DNA from: Telopea speciosissima
Lineage: Eukaryota > Streptophyta > Magnoliopsida > Proteales > Proteaceae
Length of the DNA stretch: 64,000 nt
Reading direction: 5' to 3'
Assembly (NCBI RefSeq): GCF_018873765.1
Contig: NC_057919.1
Span: forward strand, 65,342,984-65,406,983
Shown: positions 37,457 to 47,900 of the stretch, piece after piece
How the letters are laid out: every line of letters begins with the position of its first letter
Position numbering within the stretch: position 1 is the stretch's first letter
Translations under genes and position numbers: made by a program
The notes under the pieces: generated by a model
What the model was told of the DNA's origin: nothing
The model's input: only the letters and a program-made list of their open reading frames with translations
The model's database searches: none

Positions 37457-38604
37457 TCCCGATGCAAAACATAAATAAATAAAATAAGAGATTAAACCCT
37501 AATTTTATGTGATCCAAAAGACGGGTCAAAATATTGACATAAACTTGGATCAGGTGTCATCGATTTTGATTCGAGTCGAGCGATTCACCTAATCTGATTT
37601 CGATTACCTTCTCATTCAATCATGGAAAATTAATAGCACAATGAAGTTTATTCCTTAAAAAGGAATGTTACTATTGATTGCTTTTATGGAAAAGATTTTT
37701 CTAGTCCAACAAGACTGCAATCCAATATAGAGTGATAATGGTTCTACCAACAAATTTTGACTTAGAAATAAATTGGTTGTGTGTTAAATTAGGGATTTAA
37801 ATTTCATCATATACATTCCCATTTCCCATTTCCCATTCCCATATATTGACATATACTTTTGTATTTTCTTTCGTTCACTTCTTTTCAAAAAAGTTTCATT
37901 ATCCCATTTCTCTAACTATATTTTAGGTAAAAAATTTAATATAAACAAGAACCATCAGATTTACATTTATTATTATTATTTTTTATTGAATTTTCCTCCA
38001 CCTACGGTGAATGTGATCTCATTCACCACAGGGTGGGAGAGGGTGGAAAAGGGCATCAGGAGGGTATTTTGAGAACATACTAAAATCCTATACAGGTTTT
38101 GGGAATCCTAGGATGGTGGGTGAACCATCCTCTATGAATAGAGGAAAATTTTCTCCCTTTTTTTTTTTTTTTTTTTCAGTAAAGTGATTTTAATTTTAAG
38201 CTATATCAATTTGTCATGTGGCAGAAATTTGTGCTACTCTAGGGCTATGTTTGGATGACAAGAAAAGAAAAAAAAAATTTTGAGAAGAGAGATAGACACA
38301 TAAATCATTTATTGCATCATTATGATTTTTGTCTCGTTATATTTCTTCTCTTCTTTTCTTGGCATTCAAAGTCCAAATATAACCTAAAGAAACTCTCTAG
38401 GCCTATTAGACTGAAAAAACTTTTATTTGGGCAAGGATTAGGCATCACGCCTACTCCAAGTAAGTTAGTGAGCGGCAGACATGTTGGAGGGGGACAACCA
38501 TGGGTAAGGGATCAGCTCACTGGGATGAGGAGAGAGGTAGACACATTGTTGGGTAGCCCGACAACGTGCCCATGCTTTTTCCTTTTTATTTTTAGGGACA
38601 GAAT
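37457..38604. other. Intergenic, repeats only
   Basis: 37490-37610 is a degenerate repeat; 37980-38150 is related to the GDSL-intron repeat at 15391. No gene. Confidence 0.4.
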
Positions 38605-38772
38605 GCCAACCAATGTTGTGTGTGGGCATGTACATGCGCCTAGACATAATCCGGCACGAAAAGACCGTCATTCCCCTCTGGAAAGGTGGAAAGGTCCAGG
38701 GGTGCGACAGTCTTTTCGCATCAGATTGTGTTTGGGCACAGGTACATGCCCACACACAACACCAGTTAGCGT
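38605..38772. repeat. Foldback MITE-like hairpin
   Basis: Arms of roughly 75 bp: GTTGTGTGTGGGCATGTAC near 38615 pairs with GTACATGCCCACACACAAC near 38742, and CACGAAAAGAC near 38655 pairs with GTCTTTTCGCATC near 38710. The loop is the CTGGAAAGGTGGAAAGG region. No coding capacity. Confidence 0.7.
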
Positions 38773-38846
38773 TCCTTTTCCCTTATTCTTAATACAAAAT
38801 TGGGAAAAAGATTGCTACACTACCTTTGTACAAATTCATTTATACC

Positions 38847-39084
38847 TAGGGGTGTAAGTTTGGCCTTGTCGGCTCGACCCCACCTGGTCCGTCCTGAGCC
38901 CGAATAGGGACTGGGCTGGATTTTTCAACCTTGAGGACGGGTTAAGCTTGAAATTTTTAGGCCCAGGGTTAGGGTCGGGTCGCGCCAAGGTTGAGGCCTC
39001 AAGCTAAGCCGACCCGGCCCAGCCTTATGTTAAGTTATGCTTTAAAATTTAGTGTTTACAGTTTACTATTTTTGTTTAGTATCA
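38847..39084. repeat. Degenerate hAT-like left end
   Basis: Starts TAGGGGTGTAAGTTTGGC and continues with GGGTCGGGTCG-type motifs. Related motif-rich sequence reappears at 40710-40890, on the other side of the Pack-MULE, suggesting the MULE inserted into an older element. The matching right terminus was not found. Confidence 0.4.
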
Positions 39085-39093
39085 AATTATCTA

Positions 39094-39345
39094 GGGTTTT
39101 TTACAATTACCACCCCAAAAACTTTGATATCTACTATTACCCCCCTAAAAACTTTCAAACAACTATTACCCTCCCTTGTTGCATACTAATAACTAACTGG
39201 CCCCCACCGTTACATTTTCGTAACGGAGAGGGTTAGTCGTGACAGTGTGCCGTTGTCACGGATTTTCTAGGACCAAAATGCCCTTTTGGGATGGTGATTG
39301 TAAAAAAACCCCCACCCCATCACCGTCCCTTCTCCTTCTCCTTTT
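39094..39345 (+). repeat. Left terminal inverted repeat of the Pack-MULE
   Basis: About 250 bp, matching the complement of 40258-40509 with scattered differences. It contains CCCCCACCGTTACATTTTCG and AGGACCAAAATGCCCTTTTG. The inner end overlaps the 3' end of the captured reading frame. Confidence 0.9.
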
Positions 39346-40187
39346 TCTTCCTCCTCTGCAACTTTCTCCTTTTACTATGTTGGATCCATCTCGCATCGGC
39401 TTCACCTCCACCACCAATTCTATCTTTTAATCGTTTTACATCCGAAAGCTTTACAGGTTTCACAATAAATTCCTCTGCTCCTTCCTCCAAACACCTATCG
39501 ATTTGAGGCAAGACATTTTTCGACGACATAATCACCACAGGAATTTCTCTGAAAGTCGAAGATTCCTGTTTGGAAAACATGTCGAAATAAAATCAGAAAC
39601 GAAATGAAATTTTTGCATGTCATTCTCTTGTGGAAATCTAAGAGATCAGAAATGTTAAGAAATCTTGAGAGAAAAATCGAACCTTGATTTTCTTAAGCAA
39701 CTCATATCCGTTCATTCCAGGCATACTGTAATCCGTTATTATCATATTAACCTTTAAACCCTGAAAAACAAGTCACCGAAGATGTAAGAAAATCTGTAAA
39801 TCAATAAAAATTGGAACTTTAAAAAATAAATCAACATTATGTTCAGTGAAACTTCTCTTACATTGAATCCCTCAGAGTTCTTCTTCTCCCCATCCAATCC
39901 AAGAAATTGAAGAGCTCTCGTTCCACTATCTACTATCGTCACTGAAGAAATTCCACCACATTGGTTCAGAGAACAACAAATGATGAAAATGTTGAAGAAA
40001 AAAAATTGAGAGATAGAGAGAGCGAGGACTCGGGGTCTAATTAAATAACATGAATTGGGAATCGACCTTTACAAGAGGAGATCTTGAGCAACCGTTCAAT
40101 AAGTTTTCGATCGACGAGGCTATCGTCGACGGCAAGAACATGTAATTCTTGAGAATCCGATGAGGAAGGATCAAAGAACTCATTCAT
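39320..40187 (-). CDS. Type-A response regulator captured in a Pack-MULE
   Basis: Receiver protein of the cytokinin phosphorelay (type-A ARR group). Exons 40067-40187, 39862-39941, 39683-39760 and 39320-39565 have GT-AG introns, agree in phase and sum to 525 nt, 174 aa without stops. Acidic pair Asp21-Asp22 ([19 protein letters not shown]), phosphoacceptor Asp77 ([20 protein letters not shown]), Lys129 ([15 protein letters not shown]). There is no DNA-binding domain, as in type-A members. The C-terminus is basic ([16 protein letters not shown]) and the last codons and TGA lie inside the left inverted repeat, so the tail is partly transposon-encoded. The natural promoter is probably not included: only about 70 bp separates the ATG from the right repeat. 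Expression is unknown; it could be a silent capture. Confidence 0.85.
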
Positions 40188-40257
40188 CTCCGGTACAGAA
40201 ACCTGTGGAAGAACATGTAATTCTTGAGAACGGGCACCCTAGTAACACACTCGAAGA

Positions 40258-40509
40258 AGAAGAAGAAGGAGAAGGGACGGTGATGGGGTGGGGGCTTTTT
40301 TACAATTACCACCCCAAAAGGGCATTTTGGTCCTAGAAAATCCGTGACAACGGTACACTGTCACGACTAACCCTCCCCGTTACGAAAATGTAACGATGGG
40401 GGCCAGTTAGTTATTAGTATGCAACAGGGGAGGGTAATAGTTGTTTGAAAGTTTTTAGGGGGGTAATAGTAGATATCAAAGTTTTTGGGGTGGTAATTGT
40501 AAAAAACGC
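40258..40509 (-). repeat. Right terminal inverted repeat of the Pack-MULE
   Basis: Complement of the left arm. It lies upstream of the captured gene's ATG, so any transcription of that gene would have to start in or beyond it. Confidence 0.9.
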
Positions 40510-40518
40510 AATTATCTA

Positions 40519-42370
40519 TTGGTTTACCCCCCCCCAAAAGAAGAGTCTAATTATTTATTGAACGAAATTATTTAAAATTTTAAGTTTTGAACTAAGTTTT
40601 TTAACTCAAAGAGAATTCAAATAGTCAATTAAGTATCAAACAAACAAATACCCAATCACATGTATCTCATTTTTATTAATGCAAATGAGAACACATATGG
40701 CAAAAAAAGCAAGGCTGGTCAAGATCAATCAAGGCCAACCCGGTCCATCCCGGCCCTATCAGGGTCAATTAGGATCGGGTTGGGCTGGGTTGAGCCCAAC
40801 AAGTTTGGGCCTGGGCTGAGATATCTCCGCCAACCTCAGGGCCAGGTTGGACTTGGGCTAAGCTAAGAGGACTCAGGGTTAGGTTCTCGGTTCTCATGCA
40901 TTAGGTCGGCGCATGGTATTATAACAACCGACAACCTCTTCTTTAAACCCGCATTTCTTCTCTCTCCTTTGTTTTTTTTTAGTTTTTTTTATTAAACTGT
41001 CATTGTATTATTATAAGTGGACCCCACATCTTATTTCTAATTCTTCTTCTTCCATGGAAGGCATCGGTTCTCCAACTGCTCCCCTGGCCTCTGCAACCCC
41101 CTCACCTAGCCCCACAACCCGAACCCCCTTTCTCATCTACCTCCCCATTATTCCAATGTTCCTTACTTCATCAAATCGACCCACAACCACCTCTCCCAAC
41201 ACCATACAACTCTTTCTGACGTCGTCTCTCTATACCCTATTAGAATGTGTAAAACTATGTGTAATTGAATTCATCATAGAGTATGTCATTATACAGGTGT
41301 TAGTATAATGAACTATAAATGTGGTTGGTGGTAGATGATAGATGGAACAGTAGTACCGGTGTGAATTTGTTAACACATCCCTCAAACTCAACATTGTTGA
41401 AAACCATTTGAAGCTTGGATAATAGAAATTGAAGACGCATGGGCGAGCTTTAAAAAAGAATCAACATGTCGTGAACATCCACAAATGAAGCCTGCCTTGG
41501 CGACAAATAGTGTCGATGGATGGGAGACAAATGAATGTTGCTGATGCAGGTGGTGGTTGCTGGTATAACCCCCCTTCAGACGAAAGTTGTTTTTTTTTTT
41601 TCAAACTAAGACAATGGCATGCAAGAATGGACCAAGTCAGTGTTGTTTAACAGAAGCTGGAGTAGAGGCATAAGCCATGCGAAACAGAAAATAGGTCATC
41701 AAACAAACATGAACAACAGCAAAGACAACAACATGTGAGATCAGAACAAAGGTTATTGTGCTTAAACAAACGAAGGCGGTTACAATGGCAGGGAACATGA
41801 ACAAAGTTGTGCAAATGAAGAACAATGAAAGTGTAATATAAATGTGTTTTTTTTTTAATCATGGGAGGGTGTAAATTAGGAGAACACCAGACATCGGGAT
41901 GGGCAAGTTGGAGTAGATGATGAAGGTTGCGAGATTGAGTGGGTAGAATAATAAAGAAAAAAAGACATGGAATAGTTGAAGTAAATATGGTGGGTATGGG
42001 TTAAAATAAAAGAAAGAGCAGAGGTCATCTTGTTCGGTGAAGATTAAAGATTGTGAGTTTTTTTTTTTTCAATAATACAAGAGAAACTCTATGTGGTTTT
42101 ATGGGGAAGAAGACAAAATCTAAGTTTGGAGTAAAGAAAATATGAGAGGAGAGGGGACAAATTTTTTTTTTTTTAAGCTATAAAAGATAGTCTCTCTCCT
42201 GTTGTATTACCAGTTTTAAGGACTTTGAACAAAAAGGCTGAAGTCAGGGAGTTCTAATATACTCTAAATATATAAAACACAAGGGCACCAATATCAACAA
42301 TATCCAAGTACTATCAACAAATTATGTACTAGAAAAGAAATGATACCATAGGATATACTTTGTAAGCATG
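40519..42370. other. Intergenic, possible old LTR retroelement pieces
   Basis: 40710-40890 is rich in GGTTGGGCTGGG-type motifs. Around 41370 the minus strand has a purine-rich TTTGAGGGATG followed by TGTTAACAAATTC, like a polypurine tract and LTR start, but no coding domain was recognised. Otherwise empty. Confidence 0.3.
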
Positions 42371-42374
42371 GCCT

Positions 42375-43258
42375 TCATTGCCTTATCATTTGTTCTTCCC
42401 ATTCCCAATTAGTTTGTTGCCAACCTTCAATTTTCAACGTTAGCCTTTTGGTTTTCATGTTCATCTTCCTATGCTCTAATGAGCTCCACTTGTCCAACAT
42501 CAGCCTCTGCTCCCTCCCTGTTTGCTTGTTCAATTCCAGCATTGAGTGGAACAAGACTCTCAATGCATATATCTATGTCACTCAGAAATAGACCACCTCG
42601 AATCCAAAGATCCCTCAGTCTTCCTCCACGGGGATCATACACGAAGAGCTTTCATGGATCAGTTGTGAGTACAATTTCACCATTCTCTGAATAACATAAA
42701 GGCTTGATAGGCTTAAATCTAACAGAGTTAAAAGCCCTCAACCCAAATGGTCACTGGATCGTGAACAGTATCTACAAAGAGTCTCACACCATAATCCTTC
42801 ATAACCCAAACCTCAATACCGACTGCTTTATAATTACAGATCATGGAGAGTTATCCTCTAAGAACTCCAATAGTCCTTTCAAACTCAATATTCCAAGAGT
42901 CAAAGCCAGGCGGCAGTGGCACCTCTCGAAATTCTTCATCTTTAAGATCAAAGGAAATGATTATAGTGGATGAGGTAAAAGGTCCCCTCAAGCCATATGC
43001 AACCCAATGAAGAGCAAAATTGGCAAGAACCCCAGTTGGGCGTCCGATGAGATAGAAGGGCATGTCCCTGATCCTTCTCCATGAGTTGGTTCTTAATGAG
43101 TAGACCTTCACCTCGCAATCCCAAGTGCCATATGTAATAGAAGTTTGCACAATCCTTACAAGCTTGTAATTGTCGGTGGTGGATTCGTAACCGAATCTGT
43201 AATCCATTCTAATGGGAAGGTAGGGTCTGATTGGAATCTCTATAGTCGTGTTGGGCAA
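42375..43258 (-). pseudogene. F-box associated (FBA) domain fragment
   Basis: The minus-strand open segment 42851-43258 reads like an F-box associated interaction domain: FGYESTTDNYKLVRIVQ, CEVKVYSLRTNSWRRI, FALHWVAYGL, ISFDLKDEEFREVPLPPG. Downstream the match continues in other frames (for example VWVMKDYGV) as far as about 42400, so it is frameshifted. No F-box precedes it; the upstream side ends in an A-rich tract at 43259. The parent would be a substrate receptor of an SCF ubiquitin ligase; this copy is broken. Confidence 0.75.
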
Positions 43259-43537
43259 AAAAAAAAATAAAAAAATCTATCTCCCTATTACCGCATCCAA
43301 CACAATTATATTTCACTGTGGTATCAGAGCCATATTCTGTTGTCGGCCCTTAACATCTCAATCCACCTTTTTTCAGTTTATAATTTGATATTCTACTCTA
43401 ATCATTGTCCTCTACCAATTTTTAGCTCAAGCTTCCAAAGTGACCCACCACCTTCCTCCAAGCGTTCCTTAGACGGTTGTGTGCTTATATATTCTCCTTA
43501 CATTTCTTCTCTCCGAATGAAACCTTAGTACCTAGCC

Positions 43538-43621
43538 ATGGAGAAGGATGACAAGAAGGTAAAGATAAGCAAAGCAGAGACCAAGAATCTCCCTGAGGTC
43601 CTCATCGATGACATACTTTGA
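43538..43621 (+). pseudogene. F-box N-terminal fragment
   Basis: Plus strand MEKDDKKVKISKAETKNLPE followed by VLIDDIL and a stop. LPEVLIDDIL matches the start of F-box motifs (LPxDVLxxIL). Orientation is opposite to the FBA fragment, so they are not one collinear gene. Confidence 0.45.
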
Positions 43622-44109
43622 ATCCAAATAAAACATTAAGATCCTTCTCTTGCTTCATTGGGTTTGACATTTTCATAATTTCTGTTTTCTTTGTGAAATT
43701 ATGCCGATTTGCTTACTTCTCTCCCTCTCTTTTTTTTTTTTTTCTCTAGCAGACCGAACTTGAACAGATCCCTTTTGATGATTTGATCTCCGTTCTCCAT
43801 TACCAGACTTGAACAGATCCCTTTTGATGATTTGATAGAAGTTTGAGAGAAGTTTCAGAAATGGAAGATGGATTTTGGGGAAGATGAGATTTGGGGAAGA
43901 TGAGGGTATTTTGGTAATTATGCCCTAGCAAGGGCATTTTAGTAATTAGGTTGGGTTAGGTTCTTAAGAACAAATAGTGGGGGTAAAAGGGTCTTATCAA
44001 ATTAGGTTAGGGCAAAACGGTCTTTTCATATTATGAACAAATAGGTTAGGGCAATTAGGTCTTTTCAAATTTATAAACATAGGAGAAAGGGTAAAATGGT
44101 CAAGCTTTT
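43622..44109. other. Intergenic with local tandem duplication
   Basis: The stretch CTTGAACAGATCCCTTTTGA occurs twice, near 43760 and 43808. The remainder has GGGTAAAATGG/TTAGGGCAA motifs that lead into the repeat end at 44110. Confidence 0.4.
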
Positions 44110-44271
44110 AGCACTTAACGGCTAAACTTAACGGTTTGGACTTATCTGGAATTAGGGGGTAAAGTAGGGGTGGTATGTGAAATTTGCAGGGGTGGTATGT
44201 GGACCTTTCAGAACCTTAGGGGGTACGAGGACTATGGGGTGCATTATAGGGGGGTACATGTACTTTACCAA
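44110..44271. repeat. Unpaired MULE-like terminal repeat
   Basis: Purine-rich sequence with GGGGTGGTATGTG twice, ending GGGGGGTACATGTACTTTACC before an A run. The complement (GGTAAAGTACATGTACCCCC) has the look of a long inverted-repeat terminus, but no partner was found in the window. Confidence 0.35.
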
Positions 44272-44961
44272 AAAAAAAAAAACAGTTTTTTGATCCAACC
44301 AATGGCCCATGTGGAATAGACAAGAAAATATTGAAAAAGCATATGCAAGCGGCGGAGGTTACTCTAGCACTATCTCCGTATCTCTCTCGCCAATCTCATA
44401 TTTCTCTGTCTTCAAAGTTCAAACCCTCGCACTGACTTACGCTCTGCCCTCTGCGTACTCTCATATCTGCTCACTATGGCTCCCTTTCATTGCTGTTGTT
44501 AAATCCCCGCTGTTAATTACTTCTCCACTTAATACTCCTGTTATTCCTTTCGAAATTCCTTTCTTGAGTGCTGGATTTGGTATTATTTGACCTCCACTAC
44601 CAACCAGTTCCCAACCGAACCGTCGACATTGGTGTGGAGCTACTTAGCTCCATAACTGTTTGTTCTGGACTTACATTGCACTTTCAGATGCATAGCCGGA
44701 TTCGTTGTAGTTGTCTTAAAACAATTTCCGGGACTAATTGGTTTTCTACATCATTGCTACTGATGCCATCCATGGTGGACATAGGTGAACAGAGGGCCAA
44801 TGGATGGCTACAACTTCTGCCCTGGGAAAAGGAAGAGAAGTTTCAGGGAAGGGGGCAGACTATTTTTCATGGTTTTTAATTGATGTGTCATTTCATATTC
44901 TTTAGTCTTTCCAGCTCTCTCTATTTCCCCCCCGCTACTTGTGATTAGAGAGCTTATAGTG

Positions 44962-47900
44962 ATGATGAAGGAAAGCCAAGTTGCCAACTTCAATGCGTTC
45001 GAGATGCAAAGGCGAGGATTGCTGGTACAGAATAATTGTAAGTATTCACTTGGCACTTAACTCGTTATTCGTGAAATGCCAATGGTTAAGTTTCTTTATT
45101 CTATGCTTGTCTATATTATTAATGCGAATTTCCCTAGTTTTCTTGAGAATATCCATCATCAGAACCCATTACCAACATTTATAAAGATTAATTGAAGGGT
45201 TTGTTTCTATTGTTTGTTGTTGGTGTTCCAGGAGTTTGTTTATGGTTTTTGATATTTTATTTCATATATTTGTGAATCTAATCACTGGTGAGATCTTCTT
45301 CTTTTTTTTTGTGTATTATCATTAGTGAGATTTTAGTAAACTAATTATATATAATGTAAGAATTGATTAAAATTTTGTGTATTTGCTCAATTTATTAGTA
45401 TTCTTGTCGGGAATGAAGCTACTGCTGGTTGGTTGCTTTTCTGCGCCACAACTTCTAGATGGAGAGTTAAAATCAAGTATACTAAGAAAATGAGATAAAA
45501 TAAAATAGGTCTTTTATCCTTCTACACTTTGTGATCCTTCTCTTCTTTGAGGTGCGATGGAGGGCGGTGGTTGCGCAATTTGTTCTCAATTTTAGCATTC
45601 TAGGTATTATGAATAGAGTATAGGGAGAATATATTTACATAAAACTACTTGGTGTCACAGAAAGTGTGATTTGGGTAAAGGGAAGACCTTAAAGAAATGC
45701 TTAAGGATCCATTAGTGCAGATTCTTCAATATTCTTATGGAAAATGAGGAGGTAAAGAACAAGCCTTTTTTTTTTCTGAGAAGCATTAGCAGAGAAGGAT
45801 ATATGCTTCTTTCAAAAAACAGGCCAAACCAATCTTCCCCTCTCTTTTTTTCCTTTTCAGTTCACCAAATGTCTTGACCAAGGTAATCCTTGCTTGGTAG
45901 TCTCTTTTGGTTATAATGCAATTTTTTTACTTCAGTTCTAATGTTCTCTGTAACAGAACTGAAACTAAAACTAACCTGCAGCAAGACAACTAGAAGAAGA
46001 AAGCATAGAAGAGAGAAGAAGATCTGAGAAGAGAAGAAGGAGTAAAACCGAGAGAGAGAGAAGACTTCTCACGATTTAGTTGAATGACTAAATCGTGAGA
46101 GGCAGTTTTATTTATAATAGAACTTAAGTGAATTACAATAGAAAACCCCCAAAATACCCTTGAGACATAAAACTAATTAGAACTAATTAGAAAGAACCAT
46201 AAAGACATAAATAACCCCAAACAACTAAACACAATAATCTTAACACTCCCCCTCAAGCTAGAGCGTAGACATCACCAAGATCCAGCTTGGAACAGCCACT
46301 TGCAAACTGTGGTCAAAACAAAGCTTTGGTAAACATATCTCCAAGCTGAAACTGGGATCGAACAAAAGGAGTAGTAATCAGCTTCTTTAGAACAGCATCA
46401 CGAACAAAATGACAGTCAACTTCAATGTGCTTGGTTCGTTCATGAAACATAGGGTTGTTGGCAATATAGATAGCAGCCTGGTTATCACAGTACATCTCCA
46501 TGGGCTGATCACTGAAATAACCAAGCTCATGAGTAAAGGAACGAACCCACATCAATTCAGCAGCTGTGTGAGCCATAGCTCTGTACTCAGCCTCTGCACT
46601 GGAACGAGCAACAATAGTCTGTTTCTTGCTCTTCCAAGTAACCAAGTTACCACCAAAGAAAGTACAATAACTTGTAGTAGATCTACGCGGCATCAGAAAA
46701 TCCAACAATGCTAGTGTGTCCCTGACGGTGATAGACAAGGCCCTTGCCAGGAGCACCCTTAAGGTAACGTAAAATACGACAAGCAGCCTCCCAATGAACT
46801 TGCTTAGGCGTCTGCATGAACTGACTGATAACACCCACAACAAAAGAAATATCAAGACGAGTAACTGTAAGATAGATAAGTCTACCGACCAGGCATCGAT
46901 ACTGGTGTGGATCACTAAAGTCTGTGTCATCAGAAGCACCAAACTTGACATAGGGATCCATAGGAGTATCAATAGGTTTACAACTCATCATACCTGTCTC
47001 ATCAAGTTAATCAAGAACATACTTCCTTTGGGACAAGCTTAGACCGCGAGAACTGCGAACAACCTCAATGCCAAGAAAATACCTGAGATTACCCAAATCC
47101 TTAATCTAAAAATTGTCAAGTAGATATGTCTTCACATGGGCAATCCCAGAAGCATCATTACCGGTAATAATAATATCATCAACATATATTGCTAGGATGA
47201 CCACATTAGACCCCTGTCGTCTGACAAAGATAGAGTGATCAGAGTAGCACTGAGAAAATCCACAACCAGCAACAACACTGCTAAATTTATCAAACCAGGC
47301 ACGGGGGGACTATTTCAGTCCATAAATTGCCTTATGAATGCGACAAACTCGGACACTATCCTCCCCCTGAGCAACATAACCAGGAGGTTGCTCCATATAC
47401 ACCTCCTCCTGCAGGTCACCATATAAGAAAACATTCTTCACATCCATCTAGAAAAGGGGCCAGTCAAGGTTAACAGCCAAAGAAAGCAAAATACGAACTG
47501 AATTCAGCCTCGCAACAGGAGAGAAAGTCTCAAAATAATCGACCCCATAGGTTTGGGTAAACCCTTTGGCAACCAAACGGGCCTTGTGCTGCTCCACAGT
47601 ACCATCGGGATTGTACCTCACCGTGTACACCCAATGACACTTAACAAGATCCTTACCAGGTGGGAGATCAACTAAAGACCAAGTCTTACGAGAGATGAGA
47701 GCCTCCATCTCCACATCCATAGCATTTTTCCACTTAGGGTGAGACATAGCAATGGTATAAAAAGTGGGAATAAAAGTAGAATGTAATGCAGTAGCAAAAG
47801 CACAATAATGAAGAGAAAGATGAGAAATAGACACATAATTTGCCAGAGGATAAAGAGGACGAGTAGTGCAAGTACGAGTACCTTTTCTCTGAGCAATAGG

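Larger units (their letters stand above)
39094..40509 (-). mobile_element. Pack-MULE carrying a response regulator gene
   Basis: 1416 bp between perfect 9-bp direct repeats AATTATCTA (39085-39093 and 40510-40518), the Mutator-superfamily target size. The ends GGGTTTTTTACAATTACC and (complement) GCGTTTTTTACAATTACC belong to long inverted repeats of about 250 bp. The interior has no transposase but a four-exon host-like gene on the minus strand, which defines a Pack-MULE. Near-identity of the arms suggests a fairly recent insertion. Confidence 0.92.

Noticed and set aside
38255..38857. 200-codon plus-strand ORF
   Set aside because: Spans a foldback repeat and A/T-rich flanks, with no domain; length is by chance in repeat DNA.
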